Source: Casuarius casuarius
Taxonomy: Eukaryota; Chordata; Aves; Casuariiformes; Casuariidae
Assembly: GCA_003342895.1 (NCBI GenBank)
Contig: PTFA01000158.1
Span: 879,921 to 943,920, forward strand
DNA length: 64,000 nt
Direction: 5' to 3'
The notes under the pieces are model-generated. The model made no database searches. It saw only the letters and a list, made by a program, of their open reading frames with translations, and was not told the origin of the DNA. Shown here piece after piece: positions 10,838-22,012 of this stretch; positions within the stretch are counted from its first letter, which is position 1, and every line of letters starts with the position of its first letter. Made by a program: the position numbers and the translations under genes.

Positions 10838-13800
10838 GTGAGCCCCGGGGTGGCTGTCACTGTGTCCATTCTCGAAACAATTTTAATTCCCTTAGCAAGT
10901 GTGATTGTGTACAAACCGCTTTCTAGGGGGTTCCTGTGCTGGGTGTCAGAGCAGGGCTTTGTGCGGAGTCAAAGGGTGGATTGAGTTTGTGACACAGTTT
11001 AAATAGGAACAGAAGAACCGTGCTACGGCGGAGCGGCGCGTCGTAATTCATTCGCTGCCGTTTTGTGATAGCCGGTCGGGATAGCCCGCTGCTGCTTACC
11101 AGTTTGCTGTGCTTGAGGACAGCTTTCGTGGTCACCCACGTGTAAGTAGTCGAACATAGAGTGTTTTAACATAGATTTTTTCAACTGTTTTTTTTCTTTG
11201 CTTTAAAGAAAAAGGGAAAGAAGGGGTTAACTTTAAATTCAGACGGAATTTTTTAAATTCCTTCGTTTTTCTGCATAGCCATTTTTTTTAAAGAGGAAAG
11301 ATCTATATAGAAAGAGATACCATGCAATAATTTGGCACCCTGTTATAAATAAGATATCTTTATTCTGTTTACTGCAGCCCAGGGCTAATTTATTACAAAT
11401 GGGACAATAATAATGTATCATCTGGAGACATAATTAATCATGAAGACTTCACTAAATGCCCTTGTCTGTGAGCACTGTTTAGCATCTATGGTCAGACATA
11501 GACTCACAATTGTATTTTATGGTGGTTAGTTCTAATAACATCTGAGATAACAGAAAAGTTCCATAGCTGATGAAAAGCCTTTTTTATCCCATACATCTGC
11601 AATGTGATCATAGCACCGAGGATGCAGGGGATGTGGGTGCTCGGAGATGCAAAGCGGAGTAAATGCTACTTTAACAGAGCACAGAACAGAGATACGATCT
11701 GCCCCTCTGAAGCCTCTTTTGGGGACCAGCTGGAGTTTGGGCTCCTGTCTTGTTCTCCTCATTGGGCGGCTGCCCTCTGCTGACTAAAACCGCTTTTCCA
11801 GTGTTGGTGTTGCTGTAATGGTGGTGGTAAGGAGAAAAGGGGAGTCAGGTTGCAGGGACAGGTAATCCCTCGTCTCAGCCCTGTTGATGCTCTCGGAGGA
11901 CGCAGGGAAGCTGCTGGGCATGCAGTCCCTTCCTCAGGTCGCTGCACTGATGGGCACAGGGCAATCTGGCTGTTCGTGCAAATAACAGCTGACAAGATGC
12001 TTTCAGTTTTCCCCTGCCAGCTAAATTAACAAGCCAAGGGCCAGCATTGACTCAATTAGCATGAATGATTTTTACGTCCAACTAGTGGCACTAGTGATAC
12101 GATTTCAGTAGGGATTCCAGCTATCGAAAAAGCTTCAAATGTCATTTTTGGAGTAACTTCAGTGTGACCTGGAAGGGAGCAGATTGTGCATGTAAATATG
12201 TGCTCTTTAATAATGGGATATGTTATGTGATGCACAGCATAACTGTGATTTAGTCTGTTCTCAGCTCCGAACTATGAGACCAGTAAACATTGTACGTGTA
12301 CCATGTACAGTCCTAGCTGTCACAAATTAGGACAGTTATCAGTGGACTTATGCTAATGTATGTTTTCTCTGTGGAGATAGAGTGGTAACATTTTTCCCTG
12401 TTATCTTCTTTTTCTATACTTTCCTAATCATTGTTTATACAGCAGGTGTTTCTTGGGCCATCCTGATACCAACCAGCAATTTGATTGCTTGCAAAACTCA
12501 GACAGCATCCAGTATTAATCTGTGCCATAGTTTTCTGAGTATACCCTTATTCAGGAAGGAGCCAGAGGAGCTGATAGTTTCTCTTGAATGAATAAGCAAC
12601 TATTTTCCAGTTTTGTGACATCCAAGATTATGCAATTCTGATTCCTCTTTAGAATGGCCTGTGTTTTCCAGCATGACTTGCCTGTTAGGTATAAAATAAC
12701 ACATTCTATAGTGTTTAGCCCTTCTAGAAAAAAATACAGCCCTTTAAAGGGTGATATCCTGTCTGATAATGAAAACATTATCAACTGATATGGTGACTTC
12801 TGGAGGAGTTAGTACCTGCCTCTGTGGGCATTAGTAGCATCAACTCTGTTCATCTACATCAGTTTTTTTGGAATCAAAATATTTTGATTTCCTGTGTGAG
12901 TCAGTTGATATCTTGAACATTGAGCTGTGTGTGCTTTAGTTATAGCATCCATTCCCAAAGATGATGCTACCAACTATGAAAGAATCCAGGCCTAATATTT
13001 GCATTGGACATCTATGGGCTTTGCAGACTGTAGCTTCTGAAGTCTTTTTCAGTGCAGCTTAGGGATGAAGCATTCCTACAAAATGGATTTTTCTTTTTAT
13101 TCTTAGATAGCTGTGGTCATCTCCTGCGTGATTTGCTTTGGTTTACTCGTTTGAGGTATTTCAGGAATGATCCTGCAGTTGGGATCAATGTAACCTCAGC
13201 AGGGTTTAAATATGTGTAAGCTCAACATAATTGTGAAGTTTTGTTTGAATAATCTTTGCATGAGGGAGATCCTGCCTGCCTTCTTGCCCAGAGCGCAATG
13301 CCTCCTGCAGCGATTCAGCTGTATGGCTAATTTTCAAGTAAACTAAAGTTACACATTTTCTTGACACCATACTAGTGCACGCTGTTCTCTGCAGACTGAG
13401 GCACTCTGCCTGCGGTTCATAAACACATTTACAGTCCCATTTGCCTCCTCATGCTCAGAGGGGGGTTGGTTTGCATTTCTAATTAATTGAGTTTATGAAG
13501 GAATAAGTCAGTATGTTAACTGAAAATTCCCCCAAGAACTGTAAACTTACTTCATTAGCTGCTCTTGTGTAATCATATCACTCTTTCCCATGTAAGCCTA
13601 GGGGAGAGTGAATGTTACATGGAACAGAAACCTCCCTCTGGTATGAGCTGCAAGGGGAAGTGAGTCTCCTATGCAGTAATGTTTTAGAAACCCGTTCATG
13701 TTCAGGTTACCTTCTTTTTCCACCTGCCTGTTCCTATCATCAGCTTGATGTCTCTGGCTAAGATGGCAAACCGTAAAGTGATTTAAGGACCTTTTTTGAA

Positions 13801-14512
13801 GATCCTACTCAATGGAGTCAGAAAGTAAGTGGGAGCTTCCAGGGAATGCTGTAATCTAGCTAAAATAAAAGACATTAATTTTTTGCAGGAGTTATGGCTT
13901 CTGAATGCAGGAATTTACGTACAGAATAAATTTTCTTTATGTTATATAAAGAAAATGCCATAGCTTCCCATTATGTTAATAGGGAGTTGGTGCTTCACAC
14001 AGTAAGGGTTAAATGTCCCTGTGTTTCGAGTCTTAATCTGGGACGCTTGTTTCAAGATACAGATTAAGGCAGTAGCTTAATGTTGAGGAGCCTGAGGAAC
14101 TTACAATATGTGAGTCCATTTAAATTGCTTGACCCTTATTATGGGACTTGTAGAGCAGGACCAGTTTTGTGACGCACTGTGCCACATAACCTGGAAGCTC
14201 TTGAATATACAACGTAAGTAAGTTCATAGAGTGAAGTCTTCTAAAAACAAGAAACCAACACCGTGATGTAACCTAATAACAGACCTATAACGTAAGTATC
14301 TCCAAGGCCAGCATGTTTTTATGTAATTATGATGCATTATACAGGTTTCCTCCTTCCACGGACACCAAACTTTGCAGTCTCTAATTTCAGTAAGAAGACA
14401 CTTAAAAGCAATACTAAAAACTGTGCTTGGTTAGCAAACTATTGCGCAGCGGTCTAGAGTAGTCTTGCAACATATTCAGATGAGTAACTGAACTTTCTTT
14501 CGCTTTCCGCAG
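10838..14512 (+). other. PRSS23 intron (3' part), non-coding
   Basis: Sequence between the last CpG-rich segment and the coding exon's acceptor. It ends in a good acceptor with a pyrimidine-rich tract (CTTTCTTTCGCTTTCCGCAG, AG at 14,511-14,512). A further GTAAGT donor-like word occurs at 11,142 beside a CACGTG E-box. No coding frame was recognised; the open frames at 11.2-12.8 kb are short and AT-rich. The 13.3-13.6 kb part, with homeobox-type AATTAATTG words, has the look of conserved non-coding DNA, but this cannot be judged from one sequence. Confidence 0.55.
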
Positions 14513-14525
14513 ACTGGCATTCAGA

Positions 14526-15644
14526 ATGGCAGGCTTGTCTACTTTAATCCTCCTTCTGTGTGCTGCTAAAGATGTGATGCCCTCCAGTTCTCACTGGAAG
14601 CCAACTTGGCCATCTTACAGAGTTCCAGTTATCCTGCCACAGTCTACCCTTAACTTGGACAAACCACGGTTTGATGCAGAGACCAAACTGGAAGTGGTAT
14701 CTCCTTGTGGCCCAGCGTGCCACAAAAGTTCCCCGCTGCCAACTTATGAAGAAGTGAAGAACTACCTGTCCTATGAAACCTTGTATGCTAACGGTAGCCT
14801 CACTGAAACTGAAGTGGGCATATATATTCTGAGCAACAGCGATGAGGGGTCTCAAGGCAAATCTCGAACTAAGAGGCAGATCTATGGATATGACAGCAGG
14901 TTTAGCATTTTTGGGAAGGACTTCTTGTTGAATTACCCATTCTCCACATCAGTGAAGCTATCTACGGGTTGCACGGGGACACTAGTGGCTGAAAAGCATG
15001 TTCTTACTGCTGCTCACTGTATCCATGATGGCAAGAGTTATGTCAAAGGAGCTCAGAAACTGCGGGTGGGGTTCCTGAAGCCCAAACTGAAAGATGGCAG
15101 CAGAGGGGCCAATATTACCAGCTCAACAATGCCTGAGAAAATGAAATTCCAGTGGATCAGAGTGAAACGAACCCATGTTCCCAAAGGATGGATCAAAGGA
15201 AATGCCAATGATATTGGCATGGATTATGACTATGCCCTGCTGGAGCTCAAGAAGCCTCATAAAAGAAAGTTTATGAAGATAGGTGTGAGCCCACCAGCGA
15301 GGCACTTACCTGGTGGGAGGATTCACTTCTCTGGCTATGACAATGATCGGCCGGGAAACCTGGTTTACCGTTTCTGTGATGTCAAAGATGAAACATACGA
15401 CCTGTTGTACCAGCAGTGTGATGCCCAGCCAGGTGCGAGTGGATCGGGGGTGTATGTGAGGATGTGGAAGAGGCAGAATCACAAATGGGAGCGTAAAATT
15501 ATTGGAATATTTTCAGGCCATCAGTGGGTGGACATGAATGGCACACCACAGGATTTCAATGTAGCTGTTCGCATTACACCCCTCAAATATGCACAGATAT
15601 GTTACTGGATCAAAGGCAACTACCTTGACTGCAGGGAAGGATAA
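14526..15644 (+). CDS. PRSS23: Serine protease 23, full length
   Basis: PRSS23 is a secreted trypsin-fold serine protease found across vertebrates, reported in ovary and vascular/valve development; its natural substrate is poorly defined. The 372-residue product is close to the human length (383), missing about 11 residues mainly in the leader and the loop before the processing site. Visible: a signal peptide at about 1-18; a basic RTKR site at 114-117 followed by QIYGYD, a furin-type site releasing the mature chain; and the protease domain at about 118-372. The triad reads His164 (TAAHC), Asp235 (DYALLEL) and Ser305 (GASGSG in place of the usual GDSGGP, a known feature of this family). N-glycosylation sequons sit at Asn89 and Asn196. 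The frame lies in one exon, 13 nt after the acceptor; the start context is strong (A at -3, G at +4). No frameshift or missing catalytic residue is seen. Confidence 0.97.
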   Translation: MAGLSTLILLLCAAKDVMPSSSHWKPTWPSYRVPVILPQSTLNLDKPRFDAETKLEVVSPCGPACHKSSPLPTYEEVKNYLSYETLYANGSLTETEVGIYILSNSDEGSQGKSRTKRQIYGYDSRFSIFGKDFLLNYPFSTSVKLSTGCTGTLVAEKHVLTAAHCIHDGKSYVKGAQKLRVGFLKPKLKDGSRGANITSSTMPEKMKFQWIRVKRTHVPKGWIKGNANDIGMDYDYALLELKKPHKRKFMKIGVSPPARHLPGGRIHFSGYDNDRPGNLVYRFCDVKDETYDLLYQQCDAQPGASGSGVYVRMWKRQNHKWERKIIGIFSGHQWVDMNGTPQDFNVAVRITPLKYAQICYWIKGNYLDCREG

Positions 15645-16014
15645 AGACGATGAAACTCCTTGAAAGCACTTAGTGACTGGTTTTAATTACTCCTCTGAGG
15701 AAAGGCTAGACTTCTGCTGCAAATGTGTGTGATACGATTTTTGCAACACCAGGATGTGATCTATAGCTTTGCAAGCAAGCCACCTTGTTCTCAGGACAGT
15801 GGTTGTGTGGTGCAGTCATTACAGCTAGAAACTGTTCGGGGAGAGAGGAACGTCTTCAGGATGGGGAAGGAGCAGGTGGACTTGCTGACTTTGCAGCTGA
15901 GCAACTGAAGATTAATTAGGGGCGGGTCAGTAAACAGTACAAAATCGGAACCGTCTCCAAAGAATCTTATAAAAGGGACGCTGTTGACTATCTCATGCCT
16001 ACAATGTTTGTTTT

Positions 16015-16020
16015 AATAAA
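16015..16020 (+). terminator. Proximal poly(A) signal AATAAA of PRSS23
   Basis: Canonical hexamer 371 nt after the stop codon. The sequence just downstream has little GU-rich character, so usage is uncertain; it would give a short 3' UTR isoform. Confidence 0.5.
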
Positions 16021-17699
16021 TCCTAGGATTAGTAGAAATGCTTTGATCTGAACTTTTAAAAGAAAATATTTCTATGCTGTTGGGGGCTGCAGAGGGGCAT
16101 TTAATGGTGTTTGCAACACAAACATTACAGCTTTGTGTTCCTGCATGAGAAAGGGAGTGTGAAAAGGGCAAGGCATGCACTGTGGGAGATAAATGCCACA
16201 CAAATAGCGTGAAGGGTAAATAACTACATAAGATTTATAAACTTCTTTCAGCCTGTGTGATTTGAGACTTTATTAGTAACATAGTTAAGAAAAATGCTTT
16301 TTGAGCAAAGAGACCTTGATCTTGCAAGGACTTAACTGTGAAGGTGATGTTGGTCATATGAACAATGCCATTGCATCCTGCTTTGATATACACAAATACA
16401 TTGACTTAAATCCTTTATAGCAGCTGGGGCATAGCCTTACACTTAGCAGCATCCCTATGAATATACTATTATAGAAAGCATGTGGGGACAGAGGCTTGTC
16501 TCATGTTGTGATCTGTGATCTTTTAAGGAAAATCTGTTGTCAGCAGCTCAGACTCTTTGCAGGGGAGGCCTGTCTGGTCTTGCTTGCCATCTGAGTTGCT
16601 GGTTGAAAAGCAGGTCAAGGGGAGAGGAGGACAAAGGTTTGATCGAATTTTTTCCCTTCTTGTTGAAGATCTGTGCTGTTCTACCCACAAATACATAAGG
16701 CAGAGTAACTCTAGATTTATGAGTGTCTCTCCATCATGTCCCTTTCAAAGGTAATTTTTACAGCATCTTCACTTCTGTTTCTTGTGTTGTTTGGGGCAGG
16801 ATTCCTCTCACCCCCATCAGATTTTTGAGTCACCAGTAGTTCTTGTCATATGCACAGTTCAGTAATTCTGCAGCTGGAATAGAGCCAGATTATAGGATGT
16901 ACTCCCAGTTAGCGATGAAGTGATGCCCTGCTGTCTCTTATCAAAACGAGTGACTTATTTTACTGTAGCAGAATTGTAGTTTAAAACAAGAACCACAGTA
17001 AAAAATCAGCCCAGCCAAATATTTGTTGCTCAGCAAAGAGCATTGGGAAGTCAATGTGGTCTGTGCAGTGTTTCTCAGGTGGATCGTGCCACTGTATTGC
17101 AGTAACATGGTTAAGTACATGCTGCCACAACGGCACTTTTTGAATAGGAGGATAGACACTGGCTCCAGTTCCAGTTTCTCTTCCCTCCGTCTCTCACTGT
17201 CTCCTGAAGCTCACCACATTGCACCTGGCACTGGTGTTGTGGGGCAAACACAAGCCCCTCGTGTGAAATGGCAGAGCTGGGAAGGAATGAGGCTAGGCAG
17301 AGTTGCCCTGTGCTATATGAGGAAAATGTTAGTTCAGTTAAGCCTTTCTTTCACTTTACTAATTACTGTGGCATTTGTAAACATATGCCTGATGGTGCTT
17401 TATCTTTGTGATGGCTTCAGCTCTAGTTCTGAAGGCCATTTTTGCTAGAGCTGCCAGTGATTATTATTTTTATAGGTGCAGCATACAAAAACATAGACCC
17501 TGTGTGGGCCCATGTTTCCGTGTTCCATGTGGGTTTCCACGTGGATTTTTGGTGCACTCGGATACAAGCAGTTACTAATGCTTTGAAATATGAATAATCA
17601 CCGTATGTATCTGATGGTCGTCTTCTGCCTTTTTATTTTAGATTTCCTTTACTTTTATGGCTGTTATCTGGAGCACTTTTGTTTGAATGTATCACAGTG

Positions 17700-17705
17700 A
17701 ATAAA
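17700..17705 (+). terminator. Distal poly(A) signal AATAAA of PRSS23
   Basis: Canonical hexamer followed within 25-45 nt by a GU-rich stretch (GTTCTTGTATTTGTGC), the usual downstream element. It is the better of the two signals in the likely 3' UTR. Confidence 0.5.
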
Positions 17706-18034
17706 GAAAAGTTATGGAATTCCAATGCAGACGTTCTTGTATTTGTGCTATACTTGGCTTGTACTTTTAATTGCATTTCACAATTACTTATTTGTAAAGA
17801 CATTCAAATACAGCACAGATGTATCAACATTCTCAATGCTGTTTCCCTATTTATTTCCCTTCCTCTTTCTTGTGTCCTCATCCATTACATAGGTAATCTT
17901 TTTTTCTGTACTATGTGTCCTTGGTCAGTAGTCATCACTCTTAGCCTTTGTGTGATTGTTGCCATTCCAAAACCAGTCATGGGCTCAGCTTAAAGCTGAA
18001 AGTAGCCTATTAGACTGCAGTGACCTTTTTTTTT

Positions 18035-18052
18035 GTTGTTGTTGTTGTTGTT
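18035..18052. repeat. (GTT)6 microsatellite
   Basis: Six perfect GTT units preceded by a nine-T run; one of the longest simple triplet repeats in the window. Confidence 0.9.
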
Positions 18053-18516
18053 AGCTTTAGGATGGCTAAACTATGGAGGAGTTTGAATCAGTCAGTATAA
18101 TCAGGTCCATCTTCCTTCTCTTTCAATTGATGCAGTTCTTCTGAAGCCAACATTGATAGCCAGAGATTTCAGAGGGACATTGGAGTGCAGAAATGTTCTA
18201 CTCTTTGACTTGGGAATTGCTACCTGTACACCTTTCCTCATCTCAGGATGTGCACCCTACTTCATGTGGGCTTAAGAACATCAGTTCTGGTTTGCTGGAC
18301 GTATTTCCCATCCGCTGGCATATAAGTTCGAATACTTAGTCGGACTATAGGCTGAGCTCTGTCCTTCTCTGAAGATGACATTGAGAGAGACCATTAAGAC
18401 TGGCAGAGTGGAGCTGAGCAGAAGGCAAATGAGCTAGAATAATGTGAGCTAGTTTAAAAAAAAATTATGCAGCAAGCTCACAGTAATATGGAATCGGAGA
18501 GTCTCTTTCTGCTATA

Positions 18517-18615
18517 TAATATATTGTATACTATATATATACATTACGTGTACTATATATAGTACATTGTGTATATACATATTCCCATTATATTGCATAT
18601 ATATATATCTATAAT
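18517..18615. repeat. AT-rich low-complexity tract
   Basis: An imperfect TA/ATAT-rich region with several TACTATATATA-type words and short inverted repeats (for example TACTATATATAGTA near 18,549-18,562). It can fold into hairpins and is likely length-variable. Confidence 0.85.
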
Positions 18616-21600
18616 ATGCAAACGTTTCAGACTGTTATTAGAAAGAAAAGAAAATCTCAAACAACCTGGGTAGGATTTTTGCTAAAGCTCAGCATCGTTC
18701 CACCTGTGCCCATCTAAGTTGGTGGGAATGTTGCCAGTGTATTCATGGGGAGCAGGGTTAGGCCACTGCTGAGCAGTTCTGGAAATTATACTCTCCTGAG
18801 TATGCTTGTTTTGATGCTGTAAAAATGGCTCTTTTAAAACCAGGCCTTTAAAACACAAGAGAGCGAGCCACGCAGCAAAATGAGTTCCTTAAGAAAACAT
18901 GAGTAACTAAATTCTTTACAGGCTAGAAATTTCATTGTCCAACTGATCATGGCTCCTGATAACCTGCAGAATTTAATCAAGCACATCATTATTCTTGTAT
19001 CTTAATGCAGAGCAGAGGATGGATATAGAGAGGCTGTTTTGCTTGTAAATGGATAATAATCTTCTGTTACTGCATCTTTAAAAGGCTGACATAAGATAAA
19101 TTCTAGTTAATCTGATATAGCTACAGTGCAGCACTGGAAATGGAAGCTGAAGTATCGAGAAAGCACAAGACATCGTGAGCTCTTCCAGAACACACAGTGA
19201 ACTTAATTCACTGAAGGCTGCAGAGTATCAGCAAGTCTCTTTCTCAGAGGAAAGGTATTTTCCTTGCATCTGTAATTGCTTTGCAACTGAATTCCCAGGC
19301 CTGGCCGTTTAGAGAGCAGCTCTCATCTTAAAGTTGCATGCTGAACTCCAAGCAAGTATAATACATGCTTGAAATTCTTTTCCGTGTTGCCACTTAATCT
19401 GCCATTTGTTAGCCAGTTTTGGTAGAGTGCCAATGCAATACGCAAAGTCCTTTAGAAAAGAAGCTTTCAAAGAATGGCTAAAGTATGATGGGTGGGTAAA
19501 AACTTTTCTGCTTTCCTGGAATGAAAAGGGAGGGTGGACAGAGCAGAGCAACGAAGAGCAATATGATGTACTGCAAAAGGAAGGTTTTAAGTAGCTAATT
19601 GGTCGCTACGTATGTATGCACATATATGGATATGCATGTGTGCAGTGTTATTATGAATACTACTGTTCATTTCCATTCCCTGTTCCACTAGGAACAAAAG
19701 AACAAGTTATGAACTGAAGTAGATTAAGCCTCTTAAAATGAGGGCTTAAATGCCAGCTCTGAGGCCTGTTTTAGGCACCTGCATATGAAAAGTTTAGATT
19801 GTGACTTGTCTATAGCTACACAGGAAAATCGTAGGTGTGAAAGAGAGGAGAATTAGGGACCTGATCTTTTCCATCTAAATTGCTTGTTTTATCCAGAAGA
19901 TGATCTTTTCCTGTCTCATGTGGTGACTATTAAGTTGCATGTGTTTTGTGTCTGCTCTTAAAGGTAGTGTGGGATCATTTAGGTAAATGATTGAATTAGA
20001 ATAGAAACAGCATACCCGAATATCATCTACACTGATTATTCCCAGGATAAAACTATCAGTGATGCTTTGTGTATCCGCATAACTTGCCATTGAACTAAAC
20101 AGGAACTGGCTGAGTCATGAAGCAGGGTCATACTGTTCTTTATCTTTATCTCAATCTCTAACTGTAATCAAGTGATCGTGGCTCAAAGAGAGATGATCAG
20201 TATTCTTCTATAAACATTTTATGGATGGTGGGGTTTTTTTGACAATAAATTCTATTTAAAAGATGAGTACAGGTCAATAAAGATATACAAGAAATTAGAT
20301 GCTTTTATTACTTCACCAAGCAAATGGCCATGATATAAAGTATTCCATTTAAATAGTCCATATAATGAAAATATCTGATATATGTTAACTGACATTTGCT
20401 CGTTTTTGCTCATTTTCACTCATTTCAGTTTTGGAAATCATTGTTCTTGCTGATTTGATGGGGAGACAGTATTCTTCTGACAAGTCTGGCCAACTCCAGT
20501 ACGAGGAGTGTGTTCATGAAATAGCGACTAGCTGTTCTGATCATTGTGGGGCAGGCAGGTGGCACTTGTTCTGGTTTTGACTAAAAATTTCCTCCTGGAT
20601 GAAAGAAACTTTTCTGATAAAAACTTGCTTGAAATCGGGATGTTTCAACAAAGCTTCAATTTCTGTGAATCGCTATAAAAGGCTATTTCTTAATGAACTC
20701 CTGACCAGCCCCCACTTCAGTTGATTTTTCCTGTGGCACTGATTGCGGCATTGCTCTGGTCCCCACGGTGAGCATGATGCTTGCCCTGCTTGGAAGTTGA
20801 TAGTGTACCTCATAAATGCTGTTCAGCAAAATTCTCTTGCTTATAAACTCATATTTTGTCTGAGTTACAGAGGCTTGCTGGGAGTCCAACTTTACTGTGA
20901 TCTTTTTCTTTCTGAGTGGAGCACATGGGCTGCCTTTGCAATGGCTCCTGCAAGTGAGCGGCACGCTTCTATTTTTTATGCTTTCCAGAGAGACACACAG
21001 GCACGAGGTCTCTGTCCTGAGGATGGCTCTCCAAGTCCAGTTGCAGTTTTTCTGTAAATGCCGGTTGCTGACTTCTCTGCTAAAAGGTGTTACCAAAACC
21101 CAGCAGATGCATGCCTCCGAGAGGAAGGTGGAACGACGGGGGCTCTCTGGCCTGCATGGTGTTATAAAACCTTCAGTCAGCAAAGAAGGCGTGGGGTGGA
21201 AGAAAATGTCATGCTGGGCATAATCCTAAACCCAACCAAGTCCACTATTGTTTTTGGGGTGTGCAAAGGGCTCTGCCGCACAGCTGAAATGTCACCAGCC
21301 GCGTGGGAGCACTTCTTCAGCCAGCCCTTCAGAGGGAGCGTTGTGGGCAGTGAAAGGGCAGGGAAGACATCCCAGAATGTGTGGGTGGGGGAAAAATAGC
21401 CATTTGGGCCAGTGGGAATGTGTCGGATATGTGGATAGCTTTGGAACATATTTTCCCTGAAATAAAGGTTATGCCAATTGAACTTAAATGCCTTAGCTGG
21501 ACCAACCATTGTAGGTATTGCAGAGACACTGGAGGGCCTGGCCAGACACCCACATCAGCAATTCACGTTTACCGATCCTCCTCATAACAACAGATCTCCT

Positions 21601-21689
21601 GGCTCTCCTTTCCACCAGAGCCCACTCAGGAAATACACTCTCCTTTTAAGTGCATGATCCTGTGGTTTGTATAATGAAATATCTTTAAG

Positions 21690-22012
21690 GTTTTTCTTCA
21701 GTAGTTGGCTCCCTCCGTTCTTCCTGTAAGATATTCTTTTCCTCCTTCATAGCCAAGATGCCTCCCAGCTTTGTGTCATCAGCAAATTTTATTAATGCGC
21801 TCCTTCTTCTTGTGCAAATGTTACTGGTAGATGTATTTGATTAAGACTAAGAATGATGCTTGAGGGACTATACTTATAAACTCCTCCTACCTTGATGCTT
21901 CCTCTTTCAGCACCTTTTGTCTCTGCTTCAGCCAGACCCTTTTACTAATAGTTCACTATATGGCACCATCTCAATTGCTTTGCTGAAATCCAGTTAGATG
22001 AGGTTCACCAAA
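21690..22012 (-). mobile_element. CR1 LINE fragment, antisense
   Basis: The plus strand carries words typical of the antisense CR1 3' half in order: 'CCCAGCTTTGTGTCATCAGC', then 'AAATTTTATTAATGCGCTCC', a 'ATGCTTGAGGGACTATACTTA' segment in shortened form, 'TTCACTATATGGCACCATCTC', and 'GCTGAAATCCAGTTAGATGA'. The order matches the family from 3' to 5'. Internal deletions relative to the consensus are evident. It is the clearest retroelement in the window. Confidence 0.88.

Larger units (their letters stand above)
14513..17725 (+). other. PRSS23 terminal exon with 3' UTR
   Basis: The exon opens at 14,513 after the acceptor AG and carries the whole reading frame, then a 3' UTR from 15,645. The right end is set by the distal poly(A) signal at 17,700-17,705, giving a UTR of about 2.1 kb, close to the length I recall for the human transcript. 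If the proximal signal at 16,015 is used instead, the UTR is about 0.4 kb. Open frames inside the UTR (17,023-17,448 and 17,679-17,993) are not recognised and are probably chance. Confidence 0.6.

Noticed and set aside
17023..17993. Two open frames of 141 and 104 codons downstream of PRSS23
   Set aside because: They lie in the probable 3' UTR, the hydrophobic content follows the T-rich composition, and no family is recognised.
20683..21183. 166-codon minus-strand frame
   Set aside because: Overlapping plus-strand frames of similar length exist, and there is no motif, signal peptide or splice pattern.
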